Made by a program: the position numbers and the translations under genes. Under the pieces are notes generated by a model. The model was given only the letters and a program-made list of their open reading frames with translations. It made no database searches and was not told the origin of the DNA. Shown here piece by piece: positions 23,627-30,721 of a DNA stretch of 49,467 bases (position 1 is its first letter; each line of letters opens with the position of its first letter). This DNA is from a virus, in IMG/VR virus record IMGVR_UViG_3300043429_000671, positions 1 to 49,467 of that record. One strand, written 5' to 3'.

Positions 23627-23697
23627 ATGTCCCTAGTGTAGAGGTAACACGACAAGTTCCAACCTTGTAATCAAGCGTTCAATTCGTTTGGGACATG
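23627..23697 (+). tRNA. tRNA-Trp(CCA anticodon)
   Basis: Acceptor ATGTCCC/GGGACAT, discriminator G, no encoded CCA. D stem GTGT/ACAC; anticodon stem ACAAG/CTTGT, loop TTCCAAC; T arm AAGCG-TTCAATT-CGTTT. Confidence 0.85.
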
Positions 23698-23705
23698 CAT
23701 TAAAT

Positions 23706-23781
23706 AGGCTCTTGGTGTAATGGTCTAGCACTTGAAATTTTGGATTTCAAAGTACAAGTTCGAATCTTGTAGAGCCTACCA
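23706..23781 (+). tRNA. tRNA-Gln(TTG)
   Basis: Acceptor AGGCTCT/AGAGCCT, discriminator A, CCA encoded. Anticodon stem TGAAA/TTTCA, loop TTTTGGA. T arm ACAAG-TTCGAAT-CTTGT. Confidence 0.92.
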
Positions 23782-23791
23782 AATTTAAAAA

Positions 23792-23866
23792 TCCCTTCGT
23801 ATAATAAAAGTAATTTCATAGCTTGTGACGCTATCTAAGACGGAGCATTACCGTCCAAGGGAACCA
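23792..23866 (+). tRNA. tRNA-His(GTG)
   Basis: Acceptor TCCCTTC/CAAGGGA with a C-C mismatch at the base, discriminator A, CCA encoded. Anticodon stem ATAGC/GCTAT, loop TTGTGAC. T stem GACGG/CCGTC with loop AGCATTA. The base before the stem is A, not the G-1 usual for His tRNA. Confidence 0.83.
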
Positions 23867-23872
23867 AATTTA

Positions 23873-24085
23873 ATGAGAGATGTTTTACACGATACTCAAA
23901 TCTTAAAGAGATGGCCTGCATGGGTTTGTGAAAGGTGTTATTCACCAATTAAGTTAATTAAACAAACCAGTAAATGTCATGACGATTATGAAGAGTGTAA
24001 ATGGTGTAAAACAAAACGAACAGTGAGAACAACACAATGGAGAAAATATCCCGATAATATTGATATTTTCTTTGGAAGAATTTAA
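23873..24085 (+). CDS. Zinc-ribbon protein
   Basis: 70 aa from MRDVLHDTQ. CERCYS near residue 22 and CKWCKT near 46 form a four-Cys ribbon. Start placed after the tRNA-His CCA. Function unknown. Confidence 0.6.
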   Translation: MRDVLHDTQILKRWPAWVCERCYSPIKLIKQTSKCHDDYEECKWCKTKRTVRTTQWRKYPDNIDIFFGRI

Positions 24086-24088
24086 ACA

Positions 24089-24811
24089 ATGAAAAAATAT
24101 TTAAAAACTGTAACAGTAACAGGAGCATCTGATGATACTTCTATTGAGGAAATGGCGGAAATTCAAAAAGAGTTTCCATTTGTTGAATGGGGCATTCTTC
24201 TGTCTAAAAGACAGGCAGGAAAATCGAATAGGTTTCCATCTAGAGATTGGCTATATAAGCTCGAAAAATGTCGCCTTACTGAAGGAGGAGCAAGTTTAAA
24301 ATTATCTGGACATTTATGTGGAGAATATGTAAATGAAATCTTACAGAAGAATTGGTTACATGGCCTAACATTTGTAGAGTACCTTGAACCTGAATGGTTT
24401 GATCGTATTCAAATTAATACTCATGGTGAGAAACATAAAGTTGATTTAGATGTTTTGATACAAAACATCGGATATAACCAGAATATCCAATTTATTGCAC
24501 AGTATGATAAAGTGAATAACTATATTCATGAACTTGATCTTATGGGTATTAGTAACATTTCTGCTCTTTATGATCTATCTCATGGTGCGGGGGTTCTACC
24601 TTCTGAATGGGATTTGCCTTTGGATGGTGTTTACACGGGTTATGCAGGAGGTTTATCAGTTGAGAACCTAGAGAGTCAGTTGCAAAAATTGGACGAGATT
24701 ATCGAGGTTCCGATTTGGATTGATGCAGAGACTTGGTTGAGGACAGAAGATAAATTTGACCTACAAAAAGTGAGACAGTTCTTGACAATAGCACAATCTA
24801 GAGTAATTTGA
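24089..24811 (+). CDS. TIM-barrel protein resembling phosphoribosylanthranilate isomerase
   Basis: 240 aa. Alternating strand-helix pattern with LKLSGHLCGEYV, SALYDLSHGAGVLP, and a phosphate-gripping style end VYTGYAGGLSVENLE followed by VPIWIDAETWLRT. This is the layout of the TrpF/HisA-like barrel group, but the catalytic residues cannot be confirmed by eye. A metabolic role is inferred; neighbours give no pathway. Its end carries the promoter of the next gene. Confidence 0.65.
   Translation: MKKYLKTVTVTGASDDTSIEEMAEIQKEFPFVEWGILLSKRQAGKSNRFPSRDWLYKLEKCRLTEGGASLKLSGHLCGEYVNEILQKNWLHGLTFVEYLEPEWFDRIQINTHGEKHKVDLDVLIQNIGYNQNIQFIAQYDKVNNYIHELDLMGISNISALYDLSHGAGVLPSEWDLPLDGVYTGYAGGLSVENLESQLQKLDEIIEVPIWIDAETWLRTEDKFDLQKVRQFLTIAQSRVI
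24782..24809 (+). promoter_or_regulatory. Sigma-70-type promoter inside a gene end
   Basis: TTGACA at 24782, 16-nt spacer, TAATTT at 24804-24809, then 5 nt to the ATG at 24815. Confidence 0.55.
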
Positions 24812-24814
24812 AGA

Positions 24815-25051
24815 ATGAAAATCGAGGATACGGACAATTATTGTATAGGACATATACGTAATACTGGAATTTATGTTGTAAAACAATACAACGGTTTACA
24901 GTGGCGAATGGATGTTGTAGAAGTCAATGTCTATGAATATCCAGTTAAGCGTGGTGTCGCAATGGGTAATCAAAAATATTTGAAAATTATCGAGACTATT
25001 AACGATAGTCCTATTGATTGGAAATTAAGTGTCTGGTATAAACAATTATGA
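24815..25051 (+). CDS. Hypothetical small protein
   Basis: 78 aa, beta-rich (MKIEDTDNYCIGHIRNTGIYVVKQYNG...). Overlaps the next gene by 4 bp. No family recognised. Confidence 0.55.
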   Translation: MKIEDTDNYCIGHIRNTGIYVVKQYNGLQWRMDVVEVNVYEYPVKRGVAMGNQKYLKIIETINDSPIDWKLSVWYKQL

Positions 25052-25251
25052 AATATTTTAAAGACATAAATACCGATACCCTTAGAGATAGGCACCGAGA
25101 TGAACTCATAGAAATGAGCGTGGAGTATCGAGAATATCTACTGCAAGCATGGGAATATGCGATTGCACATGGATTTAAAGTTTCTGTATTTGATAATAAA
25201 GGTAAATGTGTTGCAAAAAAGATAGAAAATGAAAACAGAATTATCGATTAA
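25048..25251 (+). CDS. Hypothetical small helical protein
   Basis: 67 aa (MKYFKDINTDTLRDRHRDEL...). Helical and charged; overlaps the following gene by 23 bp. Confidence 0.55.
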   Translation: MKYFKDINTDTLRDRHRDELIEMSVEYREYLLQAWEYAIAHGFKVSVFDNKGKCVAKKIENENRIID

Positions 25252-25411
25252 AGATTTCTCCGAATATTTAGAAAAAATTAATACTCTTATAAAGATTGGA
25301 AATAATATGAGCAGTAAACTCGCAGAACAGCATAGATCACATGGTTTATGTAGTTCATTTGAATTAACTCGGCAATGGAATGTTCTTGTGAACGATTTAA
25401 AGAAAAAGTAA
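25229..25411 (+). CDS. Hypothetical small helical protein
   Basis: 60 aa (MKTELSIKDFSEYLEKINTL...). Two helices. Last of a run of three overlapping small genes before a tRNA-like element. Confidence 0.5.
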   Translation: MKTELSIKDFSEYLEKINTLIKIGNNMSSKLAEQHRSHGLCSSFELTRQWNVLVNDLKKK

Positions 25412-25416
25412 TAAAT

Positions 25417-25523
25417 GGGCTAGCTAATTAACATCGAGGTTATTAATCAGAGGGGATTCTGATGATGCAATCGGAAAGGGAGTGCGCAACCCCGAGTGAG
25501 TTCGAATCTCATATAGTCCACCA
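25417..25523 (+). tRNA. Non-canonical long tRNA-like element
   Basis: 107 nt closed by GGGCTA/TAGTCC with discriminator A and encoded CCA. T arm GTGAG-TTCGAAT-CTCAT is good, D stem TAAT/ATTA plausible. Anticodon stem ATCAG/CTGAT encloses AGGGGATT-type sequence with no T33, so the anticodon is unclear. The variable region (about 33 nt) contains a second T-arm-like hairpin, GGG-AGTGCGCAA-CCC. Confidence 0.5.
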
Positions 25524-25540
25524 AAAATTATGGAGAAAAA

Positions 25541-25690
25541 ATGAAAACATTATCAGAATATTTTAATCTTCCACCAAATTCTTTTGCTACTTTTCTTAAT
25601 GCACAGGATATTGTAGAACAAGAAGAACAACGACAGTTGGAAAATAATATAGTTGAATATTTTCAGAAGAAAAAAGAAGAGTGTAAATAG
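25541..25690 (+). CDS. Hypothetical small acidic protein
   Basis: 49 aa (MKTLSEYFNLPPNSFATFL...), Glu/Gln-rich helix at the end. One of few genes with a clear Shine-Dalgarno, GGAG six bases before the ATG. Confidence 0.55.
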   Translation: MKTLSEYFNLPPNSFATFLNAQDIVEQEEQRQLENNIVEYFQKKKEECK

Positions 25691-25697
25691 AAGATAT

Positions 25698-25783
25698 GGT
25701 TCCTACCGAGGTTGGCTCCTCAAGTGCTCTTGAAAAGCACGGTGACTGAAAGGTTAATTGTTCGATGCGATTAGGAACCGCCA
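25698..25783 (+). tRNA. tRNA-Ser(TGA)
   Basis: Acceptor GGTTCCT/AGGAACC, discriminator G (Ser type), CCA encoded. Anticodon stem GTGCT/AGCAC, loop CTTGAAA; class II variable arm; T arm AATTG-TTCGATG-CGATT. Confidence 0.92.
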
Positions 25784-25796
25784 TTAAAAATAAAAT

Positions 25797-26264
25797 ATGA
25801 AAAAAACTCTAAATCTGCCTAGGATTGCCGTAAAGGAATCTAAATTAGATTGGAAAAGTTTTAAAACCGAAGTTGCATGGATTTCTATAGGGGAACCGGA
25901 AAAAAGTTTTCAACATATTCAAAATGAAACACTTGATAAATGTGCAAAACTTAAAATATGTTTTCACGATTTGAAAGAGGTTCATGAAGATGATAAAGCA
26001 AATGGGTTATTCCCACCTACACGAAAAATTGCACATAAAATTGTAAGGTTTATACTTGATAATAAAGATAAGAACATTATAGTAAATTGTGCGGCAGGAG
26101 TGTCTAGAAGTGGTGCGGTTTGTAAATTTTTAGAGGATGTGTTGGAATATAAGTGGATAGAGTTTGGAAAAAAGCTTGCATTACCGAACATGTTGTTGTA
26201 TGATCTGTTAGTAGAAGCTTATAATGAAAAAGCAAAAAGATTTTCACAAAAGGAAAGCCTATAA
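25797..26264 (+). CDS. Protein tyrosine/dual-specificity phosphatase
   Basis: 155 aa. VNCAAGVSRSGAV around residue 98 is the CX5R phosphatase loop (Cys98, Arg104, then Ser-Gly), with a helix after it and FHDLKEVHEDD upstream as candidate general-acid region. Asn replaces the usual His before the catalytic Cys. It probably dephosphorylates a host or phage protein, or RNA; the target is unknown. Overlaps the next gene by 41 bp. Confidence 0.8.
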   Translation: MKKTLNLPRIAVKESKLDWKSFKTEVAWISIGEPEKSFQHIQNETLDKCAKLKICFHDLKEVHEDDKANGLFPPTRKIAHKIVRFILDNKDKNIIVNCAAGVSRSGAVCKFLEDVLEYKWIEFGKKLALPNMLLYDLLVEAYNEKAKRFSQKESL

Positions 26265-26457
26265 TCTTGCGAAAAGATTAGGTTGGGAAGACCCTGTTCC
26301 TGATGCAACATTAAGAGCACTGATGGCAGGAACACCAGTAAAAGTCAAACAAACAAATGATCTTAAGAAAGATTTTGGTAGAAGCTGTTACGGAAAGTTT
26401 ACACATTTATCAAAAAGACATTATTTAGAAAGAGAAAGATGGAATGAAAGACCCTGA
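26224..26457 (+). CDS. Hypothetical basic protein
   Basis: 77 aa, Lys/Arg-rich (MKKQKDFHKRKAYNLAKRLGW...; ...KRHYLERERWNERP). Starts within the phosphatase gene in another frame. Possible nucleic-acid binder. Confidence 0.5.
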   Translation: MKKQKDFHKRKAYNLAKRLGWEDPVPDATLRALMAGTPVKVKQTNDLKKDFGRSCYGKFTHLSKRHYLERERWNERP

Positions 26458-26605
26458 TGATATTTTTGAAAAACATGAAAAAGCACAATCTTCTGGATAT
26501 TATGAAGATATTCGATGGAAAGAGGTTGCAGAGCTTAGAAAAGAAGGCAAAGATCTTTTGGCAAATGGTTTAGTTTTTTCTATAAGAGATGATTGGGGAA
26601 TATAA
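26444..26605 (+). CDS. Hypothetical small protein
   Basis: 53 aa (MKDPDDIFEKHEKAQSSGYY...). Helical, overlapping the previous gene by 14 bp. Unknown function. Confidence 0.45.
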   Translation: MKDPDDIFEKHEKAQSSGYYEDIRWKEVAELRKEGKDLLANGLVFSIRDDWGI

Positions 26606-26621
26606 GTAAGTAAAAATAAAA

Positions 26622-26700
26622 GGGGCTAGGGACTGCTTGGCGTGGTCGTTTCACTTGCAATGAAAATATCAGTAGGGTTCAAATCCCTATAGCTCCACCA
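26622..26700 (+). tRNA. tRNA-Ala(TGC)
   Basis: Acceptor GGGGCTA/TAGCTCC (one G-T), discriminator A, CCA encoded. Anticodon stem TTTCA/TGAAA, loop CTTGCAA; T loop TTCAAAT. Confidence 0.92.
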
Positions 26701-26705
26701 TACAA

Positions 26706-27422
26706 TTAGTTAGACTGGTCGGTATTATATCTATATTTTCTAGCACTATTTTTATTTAATGAGCCAAAGTTAGATGTAAGAGAATGGCAGTTAGGGCACA
26801 CCACTTCTAAATTATTCGGACTGCTATTTGCCGCATTTCCGTCAATATGATTTATTTGAAGAGGAATTCTACCTGTCGAAGGATGAACGGTACCCCAACC
26901 GCATTTCGAGCATTTATTATCCGCACATTCAAGAAGATATCTTCTTATAGAGGGTTTTATGGTTAAATATTTTTCACATCCAATCCCTGTAATATCTCCA
27001 TTTTTCCACATTTCAATATCTCTTGTATATCTATATTCGTGTTGACATTGTAATGAACAATATTGGATGCTATTTGAATGTAATATGTTGGGACAATTTT
27101 TGCAATATTTTACAGGTGTTCGATTTTTATTATTAAAAATGGCCGCACAAGACTGTGAACAGAAATTATTAATGGTTTTGGATGCAGAATTCCTCTTTCT
27201 AATCTCTATATTACAGTTTGCACATACACATGCTTTGGTGTTGATTAATGTTTTGTACGCACCTTGGCATTTTCTCGAACAGAATAATCGATTTATAGTT
27301 CCTTTAAATGATCGATATGCGTCGGAATTTGATATATGAAATATCTCCGAACAGTATTCACATTTACATGGTATGTTATTTTTATAGAGTTTTATGTCGT
27401 TTTGGGATATTTGGATATTCAT
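26706..27422 (-). CDS. HNH endonuclease with multiple zinc knuckles
   Basis: 238 aa. Four CxxC...C-type zinc elements in the first 130 residues (CEYCSEIF..CSRKC, CANC..CSQSC, CKNC..CSLQC) and then the HNH core: CSKCGWGTVHP, LQINHIDGNAANSSPNNLEVVCPNCHSLT. This type recurs in phages as a free-standing homing nuclease. It is reversed relative to the tRNA array and has its own late-type box 6 nt before the ATG. Confidence 0.88.
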   Translation of the reverse strand: MNIQISQNDIKLYKNNIPCKCEYCSEIFHISNSDAYRSFKGTINRLFCSRKCQGAYKTLINTKACVCANCNIEIRKRNSASKTINNFCSQSCAAIFNNKNRTPVKYCKNCPNILHSNSIQYCSLQCQHEYRYTRDIEMWKNGDITGIGCEKYLTIKPSIRRYLLECADNKCSKCGWGTVHPSTGRIPLQINHIDGNAANSSPNNLEVVCPNCHSLTSNFGSLNKNSARKYRYNTDQSN

Positions 27423-27428
27423 ATAAGA

Positions 27429-27436
27429 TACTTATT
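27429..27436 (-). promoter_or_regulatory. Late promoter box, AATAAGTA variant
   Basis: On the minus strand, 6 nt before the ATG of the HNH gene at 27422. Confidence 0.45.
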
Positions 27437-27504
27437 CGAATCGTTTAATAAACTCTGACATATAAGTTGCATTATAAGTCTATGTGTGGTAAATTGACCT
27501 CCAT

Positions 27505-27795
27505 ATGAATAATACAGAAGAGTTCTTTGATAAGAACAAAAATTATTATAAAGAAGGTGTGGCACTTATTTTTTATAAAAGGAAAAGAGTAGAAGGTGAT
27601 GATCCTATATTTTCTTATATAGCATTGGAAGATATAGAAGATTTTCTAGGATTTAAAATACATAGTGAAGATGATCCTATAGACGAATCTGTAATAGTTG
27701 AGAAGTATCCAATCAATTTAGATGACAGAGAGACTTCTTTAAAGCATATGAATACTATAGCTAATTCTTCAACATTTATAGAATGGATAGGATAA
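27505..27795 (+). CDS. Hypothetical acidic protein
   Basis: 96 aa (MNNTEEFFDKNKNYYKEGVALIF...), acidic middle (IHSEDDPIDESV). Stop overlaps the start of the next gene. No family recognised. Confidence 0.6.
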   Translation: MNNTEEFFDKNKNYYKEGVALIFYKRKRVEGDDPIFSYIALEDIEDFLGFKIHSEDDPIDESVIVEKYPINLDDRETSLKHMNTIANSSTFIEWIG

Positions 27796-27914
27796 TGAAA
27801 CCTTTAAGAGAAAGAATAATAATTGCGGAACGTCCTCCTGCATTTATATCTGATAGAGTATTACGAGTGTGGGGGCTGAAAGATTCGGGAATGGTTATAA
27901 TTAAAAAGAAATGA
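27795..27914 (+). CDS. Hypothetical basic peptide
   Basis: 39 aa (MKPLRERIIIAERPPAFISD...). Shares bases with both neighbours at start and stop, which supports its being translated. Confidence 0.45.
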   Translation: MKPLRERIIIAERPPAFISDRVLRVWGLKDSGMVIIKKK

Positions 27915-28060
27915 TACAATATTTATTGACTGATGCCTGGAGATATGCTATATTCGGAATTATTATAGGAGGGCTGTTGAAGACAACGGTCGCAACAGCT
28001 TTTCTATTAGCAATCCCCTTTATTTTATTAGGGTTTTTGATAACATTGATAACAGATTAA
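27911..28060 (+). CDS. Small membrane protein
   Basis: 49 aa, nearly all hydrophobic from residue 12 (YAIFGIIIGGLL..., FLLAIPFILLGFLITLI): two short helices. Starts in the stop of the preceding gene. Confidence 0.5.
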   Translation: MIQYLLTDAWRYAIFGIIIGGLLKTTVATAFLLAIPFILLGFLITLITD

Positions 28061-28065
28061 AAATT

Positions 28066-28154
28066 GGAAGATTAACTAGTCGGGGCACTAGAATTGTTTG
28101 CTAAACAATATGTACCTGAAAAGGTATGCGAGTCGGGATCGCAATCTTCCTCCA
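28066..28154 (+). tRNA. tRNA-Ser(GCT)
   Basis: Acceptor GGAAGAT/ATCTTCC, discriminator T (unusual for Ser), CCA encoded. Anticodon stem ATTGT/ACAAT, loop TTGCTAA; variable arm ACCT-GAAA-AGGT; T stem TGCGA/TCGCA with the odd loop GTCGGGA. Confidence 0.85.
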
Positions 28155-28162
28155 AACAAAAT

Positions 28163-28417
28163 ATGACAACATTTTTAATAATTCTTATATCATATATTCT
28201 TCTTACGATTATATCATTGTTCGTGGGAAAAAGCTGGCCGAAAATCGAAGAAGGCGTACCTCCTCCGCCGATCTGTATGAGTTTCATTCCCATAACTGCA
28301 ATTACAATTATACTTTGTGCAATATATATTTGCCTTATAGAGAAGTTCTCGACAAGAGTGGGTAAACACTGTTCTAAATATATAACTAAATTCAAGAACT
28401 GGTATTATAATGATTAA
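28163..28417 (+). CDS. Small two-helix membrane protein
   Basis: 84 aa from MTTFLIILISYILL; hydrophobic segments at about 2-20 and 42-62 with a Pro-rich loop (EEGVPPPPICMS) between. Start set after the tRNA. Unknown role. Confidence 0.55.
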   Translation: MTTFLIILISYILLTIISLFVGKSWPKIEEGVPPPPICMSFIPITAITIILCAIYICLIEKFSTRVGKHCSKYITKFKNWYYND

Positions 28418-28484
28418 AAAATTGAAAGATAAATATGGAACTAAATATATTATTTGCTTTTTTAATTATATGTGTATTTTATAA
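28410..28484 (+). CDS. Possible micropeptide
   Basis: 24 aa (MIKKLKDKYGTKYIICFFNYMC), overlapping the stop of the gene before it and, in another frame, the next micropeptide. Weak support. Confidence 0.25.
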   Translation: MIKKLKDKYGTKYIICFFNYMCIL

Positions 28485-28503
28485 AATTTTTAAAAATTGG
28501 TAA
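28435..28503 (+). CDS. Possible membrane micropeptide
   Basis: 22 aa (MELNILFAFLIICVFYKIFK), a single membrane helix. Its TAA shares bases with the next ATG, the same spacing as real genes here. Confidence 0.3.
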   Translation: MELNILFAFLIICVFYKIFKNW

Positions 28504-28604
28504 TGAAGAAGGTTAAAGAAACTATTGGACTTTGTTTATATCATATGTTAAGATGTATTCTTGCATATCTTACAAAGTTTAAAATAATTAAGAGAGAATA
28601 TTAA
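28503..28604 (+). CDS. Hypothetical small basic peptide
   Basis: 33 aa (MKKVKETIGLCLYHMLRCIL...). Amphipathic and basic; ends three bases before tRNA-Ile. Confidence 0.35.
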   Translation: MKKVKETIGLCLYHMLRCILAYLTKFKIIKREY

Positions 28605-28606
28605 TT

Positions 28607-28681
28607 GCTTCTGTGGCTTAATGGCTAAAGCGAAGGTCCGATAAACCTTATAAGATGGTTCGATTCCATCCAGAAGCACCA
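28607..28681 (+). tRNA. tRNA-Ile(GAT)
   Basis: Acceptor GCTTCTG/CAGAAGC, discriminator A, CCA encoded. Anticodon stem AAGGT/ACCTT, loop CCGATAA, where C replaces the almost universal T33. T loop TTCGATT. Confidence 0.9.
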
Positions 28682-28684
28682 AAT

Positions 28685-29176
28685 TTATTTTCCCAAATGT
28701 TTGGGACGACCAGTTGAATCTTTTAGACCATATCCAAAGGTGTTGTCGGTAGGATATCCATATGATTTTTGTCTTTCTACCTTTTTGTTCATGATACTAG
28801 CTGATTTACCTGGGTGTGCAAACCCTCTCTGAACTCTTTGTTTTTCTAATCGTTTCTTGGTCAACTCCCAAGGTTCTAATTCAGGAATCGGTTCTTTCTG
28901 AATATTTCTTCTTATGACATATTCCCATTCGGTTCCCATCAAAGAATGTCTATTTAAATTAAAATCGACATCTTCTCCATTTTCTTTTAAAAAATCGATA
29001 ATAGGTTTGATATACTCTTGCGCAAAATTAACATTTTTCCCCATAGATCTATCTTTTATTTTTATCCAACCATTTCTATCCAGAAGATTGCGTAAATTAT
29101 CTATATTCAATTCATATTCACCTATGAATGGTCTTGATTCTGTGATATATAAAGAATATAGTTCGTTGAAAGTCAT
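28685..29176 (-). CDS. Hypothetical late phage protein
   Basis: 163 aa. N-terminus MTFNELYSLYITE is of the kind found on small virion or head proteins of T4-like phages; the C-terminus is Gly/Lys-rich (NTFGYGLKDSTGRPKHLGK). It has the best late promoter in the window, an exact TATAAATA ending 5 nt before the ATG. Family not recognised. Confidence 0.65.
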   Translation of the reverse strand: MTFNELYSLYITESRPFIGEYELNIDNLRNLLDRNGWIKIKDRSMGKNVNFAQEYIKPIIDFLKENGEDVDFNLNRHSLMGTEWEYVIRRNIQKEPIPELEPWELTKKRLEKQRVQRGFAHPGKSASIMNKKVERQKSYGYPTDNTFGYGLKDSTGRPKHLGK

Positions 29177-29181
29177 AACAA

Positions 29182-29189
29182 TATTTATA
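29182..29189 (-). promoter_or_regulatory. T4 late promoter, exact TATAAATA
   Basis: Minus strand, 5 nt before the ATG at 29176; the only exact T4 consensus in the set. Confidence 0.75.
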
Positions 29190-29196
29190 CAATAAT

Positions 29197-29424
29197 ATGA
29201 ATCCAGTAGGTCTAAATAATATCAAGAATTTGAATACAAAACAATTAGAATCATTATTACATTCTAGAGAACAAGCTGCTTTCTATTCGACTATTGATTT
29301 TCCAAAAACAAAGGAGGATTTTGCTCATAATAAAAGTATTTCAGATGGCATAAAAGAGATAAAAGATGAAATTTCTTTAAGAAATATGGTTGCAGTCTTT
29401 GGAAAACGTGATATAGTGTTGTAA
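29197..29424 (+). CDS. Hypothetical small helical protein
   Basis: 75 aa (MNPVGLNNIKNLNTKQLESLLHSREQAAF...). Divergent from the late gene at 29176, only 20 bp away. No family recognised. Confidence 0.6.
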   Translation: MNPVGLNNIKNLNTKQLESLLHSREQAAFYSTIDFPKTKEDFAHNKSISDGIKEIKDEISLRNMVAVFGKRDIVL

Positions 29425-29435
29425 GTAATTAAAAT

Positions 29436-29525
29436 GCGTTAGCGGCGAAGTTGGAGTGTGTCGCGTCTGGCTGTAACCCAGAAACATAAGAACCTTAGTA
29501 GATTCGAATTCTACCTAACGCACCA
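29436..29525 (+). tRNA. tRNA-Tyr(GTA)
   Basis: Acceptor GCGTTAG/CTAACGC, discriminator A, CCA encoded. Anticodon stem TCTGG/CCAGA, loop CTGTAAC; class II variable arm as expected for Tyr; T arm GTAGA-TTCGAAT-TCTAC. Confidence 0.93.
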
Positions 29526-29535
29526 AATTTTAAAA

Positions 29536-29625
29536 GGAAGGTAAACTAGTTGGCTAAGTAGTTTGTTTGGAAAACAAATACACTTCAAAAAGGTGTCCAG
29601 AGTTCGAATCTCTAACTTTCCGCCA
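29536..29625 (+). tRNA. tRNA-Ser(GGA)
   Basis: Acceptor GGAAGGT/ACTTTCC, discriminator G, CCA encoded. Anticodon stem TTTGT/ACAAA, loop TTGGAAA; class II variable arm; T loop TTCGAAT. Confidence 0.92.
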
Positions 29626-29633
29626 TTTAAAAG

Positions 29634-29708
29634 GTCTCTTTAGTGAAATGGATATCACGCGAAACTACGAATTTCGCATTTTGGGTTCGAGTCCCAAGGG
29701 AGGCACCA
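29634..29708 (+). tRNA. tRNA-Arg(ACG)
   Basis: Acceptor GTCTCTT/GGGAGGC with several G-T pairs, discriminator A, CCA encoded. Anticodon stem CGAAA/TTTCG, loop CTACGAA; A34 would need host TadA to become inosine. T arm TTGGG-TTCGAGT-CCCAA. Confidence 0.9.
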
Positions 29709-29715
29709 GTGAAAT

Positions 29716-29794
29716 GCAGGCGTATCGGCTCTCGCTTCTAACGAGTTAAAACCGTAATGGATATATGGGGGTTCAAGTCCCTTCGTCTGTACCA
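29716..29794 (+). tRNA. tRNA-Arg(TCT)
   Basis: Acceptor GCAGGCG/CGTCTGT, discriminator A, CCA encoded. Anticodon loop CTTCTAA on a stem with one T-T mismatch. T loop TTCAAGT. Reads AGA/AGG, codons much used in this AT-rich genome. Confidence 0.87.
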
Positions 29795-29797
29795 TAA

Positions 29798-30103
29798 ATG
29801 ATACCGAAGGAACAGTCTTATAAAACTATAGAAGATATTATACAAAATATCCAAGAGCATGTAGTAGGTAAAGTCGGATATGTCCGAAGAATCGGACCAT
29901 TCGATTTTGCTCCGAGAATCGAAATGACTATAAATTCTGAACCAATTTCTATATTTCTTTCAGTCTATCTTATAAATGACGTTTCACAGTTTAAGATGGA
30001 AATAGTTCATGCTGTATTATACGAAATCCGCAGATTGAATCCTGATTATTTAAAACCCGATTATAAACATCCCTCTGATGATAAACAATTTCGAAGTTCA
30101 TAG
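29798..30103 (+). CDS. Hypothetical protein
   Basis: 101 aa (MIPKEQSYKTIEDIIQNIQEHVVGKVGYV...), alpha/beta. Overlaps the next gene by 26 bp. No family recognised. Confidence 0.6.
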   Translation: MIPKEQSYKTIEDIIQNIQEHVVGKVGYVRRIGPFDFAPRIEMTINSEPISIFLSVYLINDVSQFKMEIVHAVLYEIRRLNPDYLKPDYKHPSDDKQFRSS

Positions 30104-30296
30104 AACACATTGTTGTAAGGTTTGTGGCTGTAAATATGGTGACAACGATTGTCCCGTGACGAATAATATAGTAAAACCTGCCCATGAATGTTGGGAATGT
30201 GAACAAACCGATTATCATGGATGTGGTGAATATATCAGAGAAATAGATAAGTTGGAGACTTTGATAAAAGATATTTTAAAGATAACAGCATTATGA
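30078..30296 (+). CDS. Small Cys-rich zinc protein
   Basis: 72 aa. CCKVCGCKYGDNDCP near residue 12 and CWECEQTDYHGCGEY near 38 make two metal-binding clusters. Coupled to YopX gene by overlap. Confidence 0.6.
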   Translation: MINNFEVHRTHCCKVCGCKYGDNDCPVTNNIVKPAHECWECEQTDYHGCGEYIREIDKLETLIKDILKITAL

Positions 30297-30721
30297 GAGA
30301 GTTAAAATTTAGAGTATGGGATAAACAATTTTCCCATTTTTGGAACGAGGGTGTGGGGATGGATATAAAGAGAATCGCATTCAATTTTTATGAATCTCTA
30401 TTTGAAGATAATGAACGATTTGAATTTCATCAATATATCGGTATAAAAGATTCTACTGGTAAGGAAATCTATGAAGGAGACATAGTCGAGAATACTGTAT
30501 GTTATGAAGAGTATTGCTCGCCTGCCGTAGTTGCAATGAGTGTTTATGAACAATTACAATGGGCATTGTTCAGAAAAATAGACAATCCTGAAATCGATTA
30601 TACTCCTATTCAGCAAACTTTTAATGGTGTAAAATTATACGAAGAATTGCCCATTGTTTATAGTAGTTATGGTTACAAAGTTATAGGAAACATTTACGAG
30701 AATATAGATATATTTAAATGA
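30293..30721 (+). CDS. YopX-family phage protein
   Basis: 142 aa. MRELKFRVWDKQ at the start, FHQYIGIKDSTGKEIYEGDIVE in the centre and GYKVIGNIYENIDI at the end are the family's defining segments. YopX proteins are widespread in phages and lack a settled function. Overlaps its neighbours on both sides. Confidence 0.9.
   Translation: MRELKFRVWDKQFSHFWNEGVGMDIKRIAFNFYESLFEDNERFEFHQYIGIKDSTGKEIYEGDIVENTVCYEEYCSPAVVAMSVYEQLQWALFRKIDNPEIDYTPIQQTFNGVKLYEELPIVYSSYGYKVIGNIYENIDIFK

Noticed and set aside
28072-28395. Minus-strand 107-aa ORF over tRNA-Ser(GCT) and the membrane protein
   Set aside because: Shadow of the plus-strand gene and tRNA.
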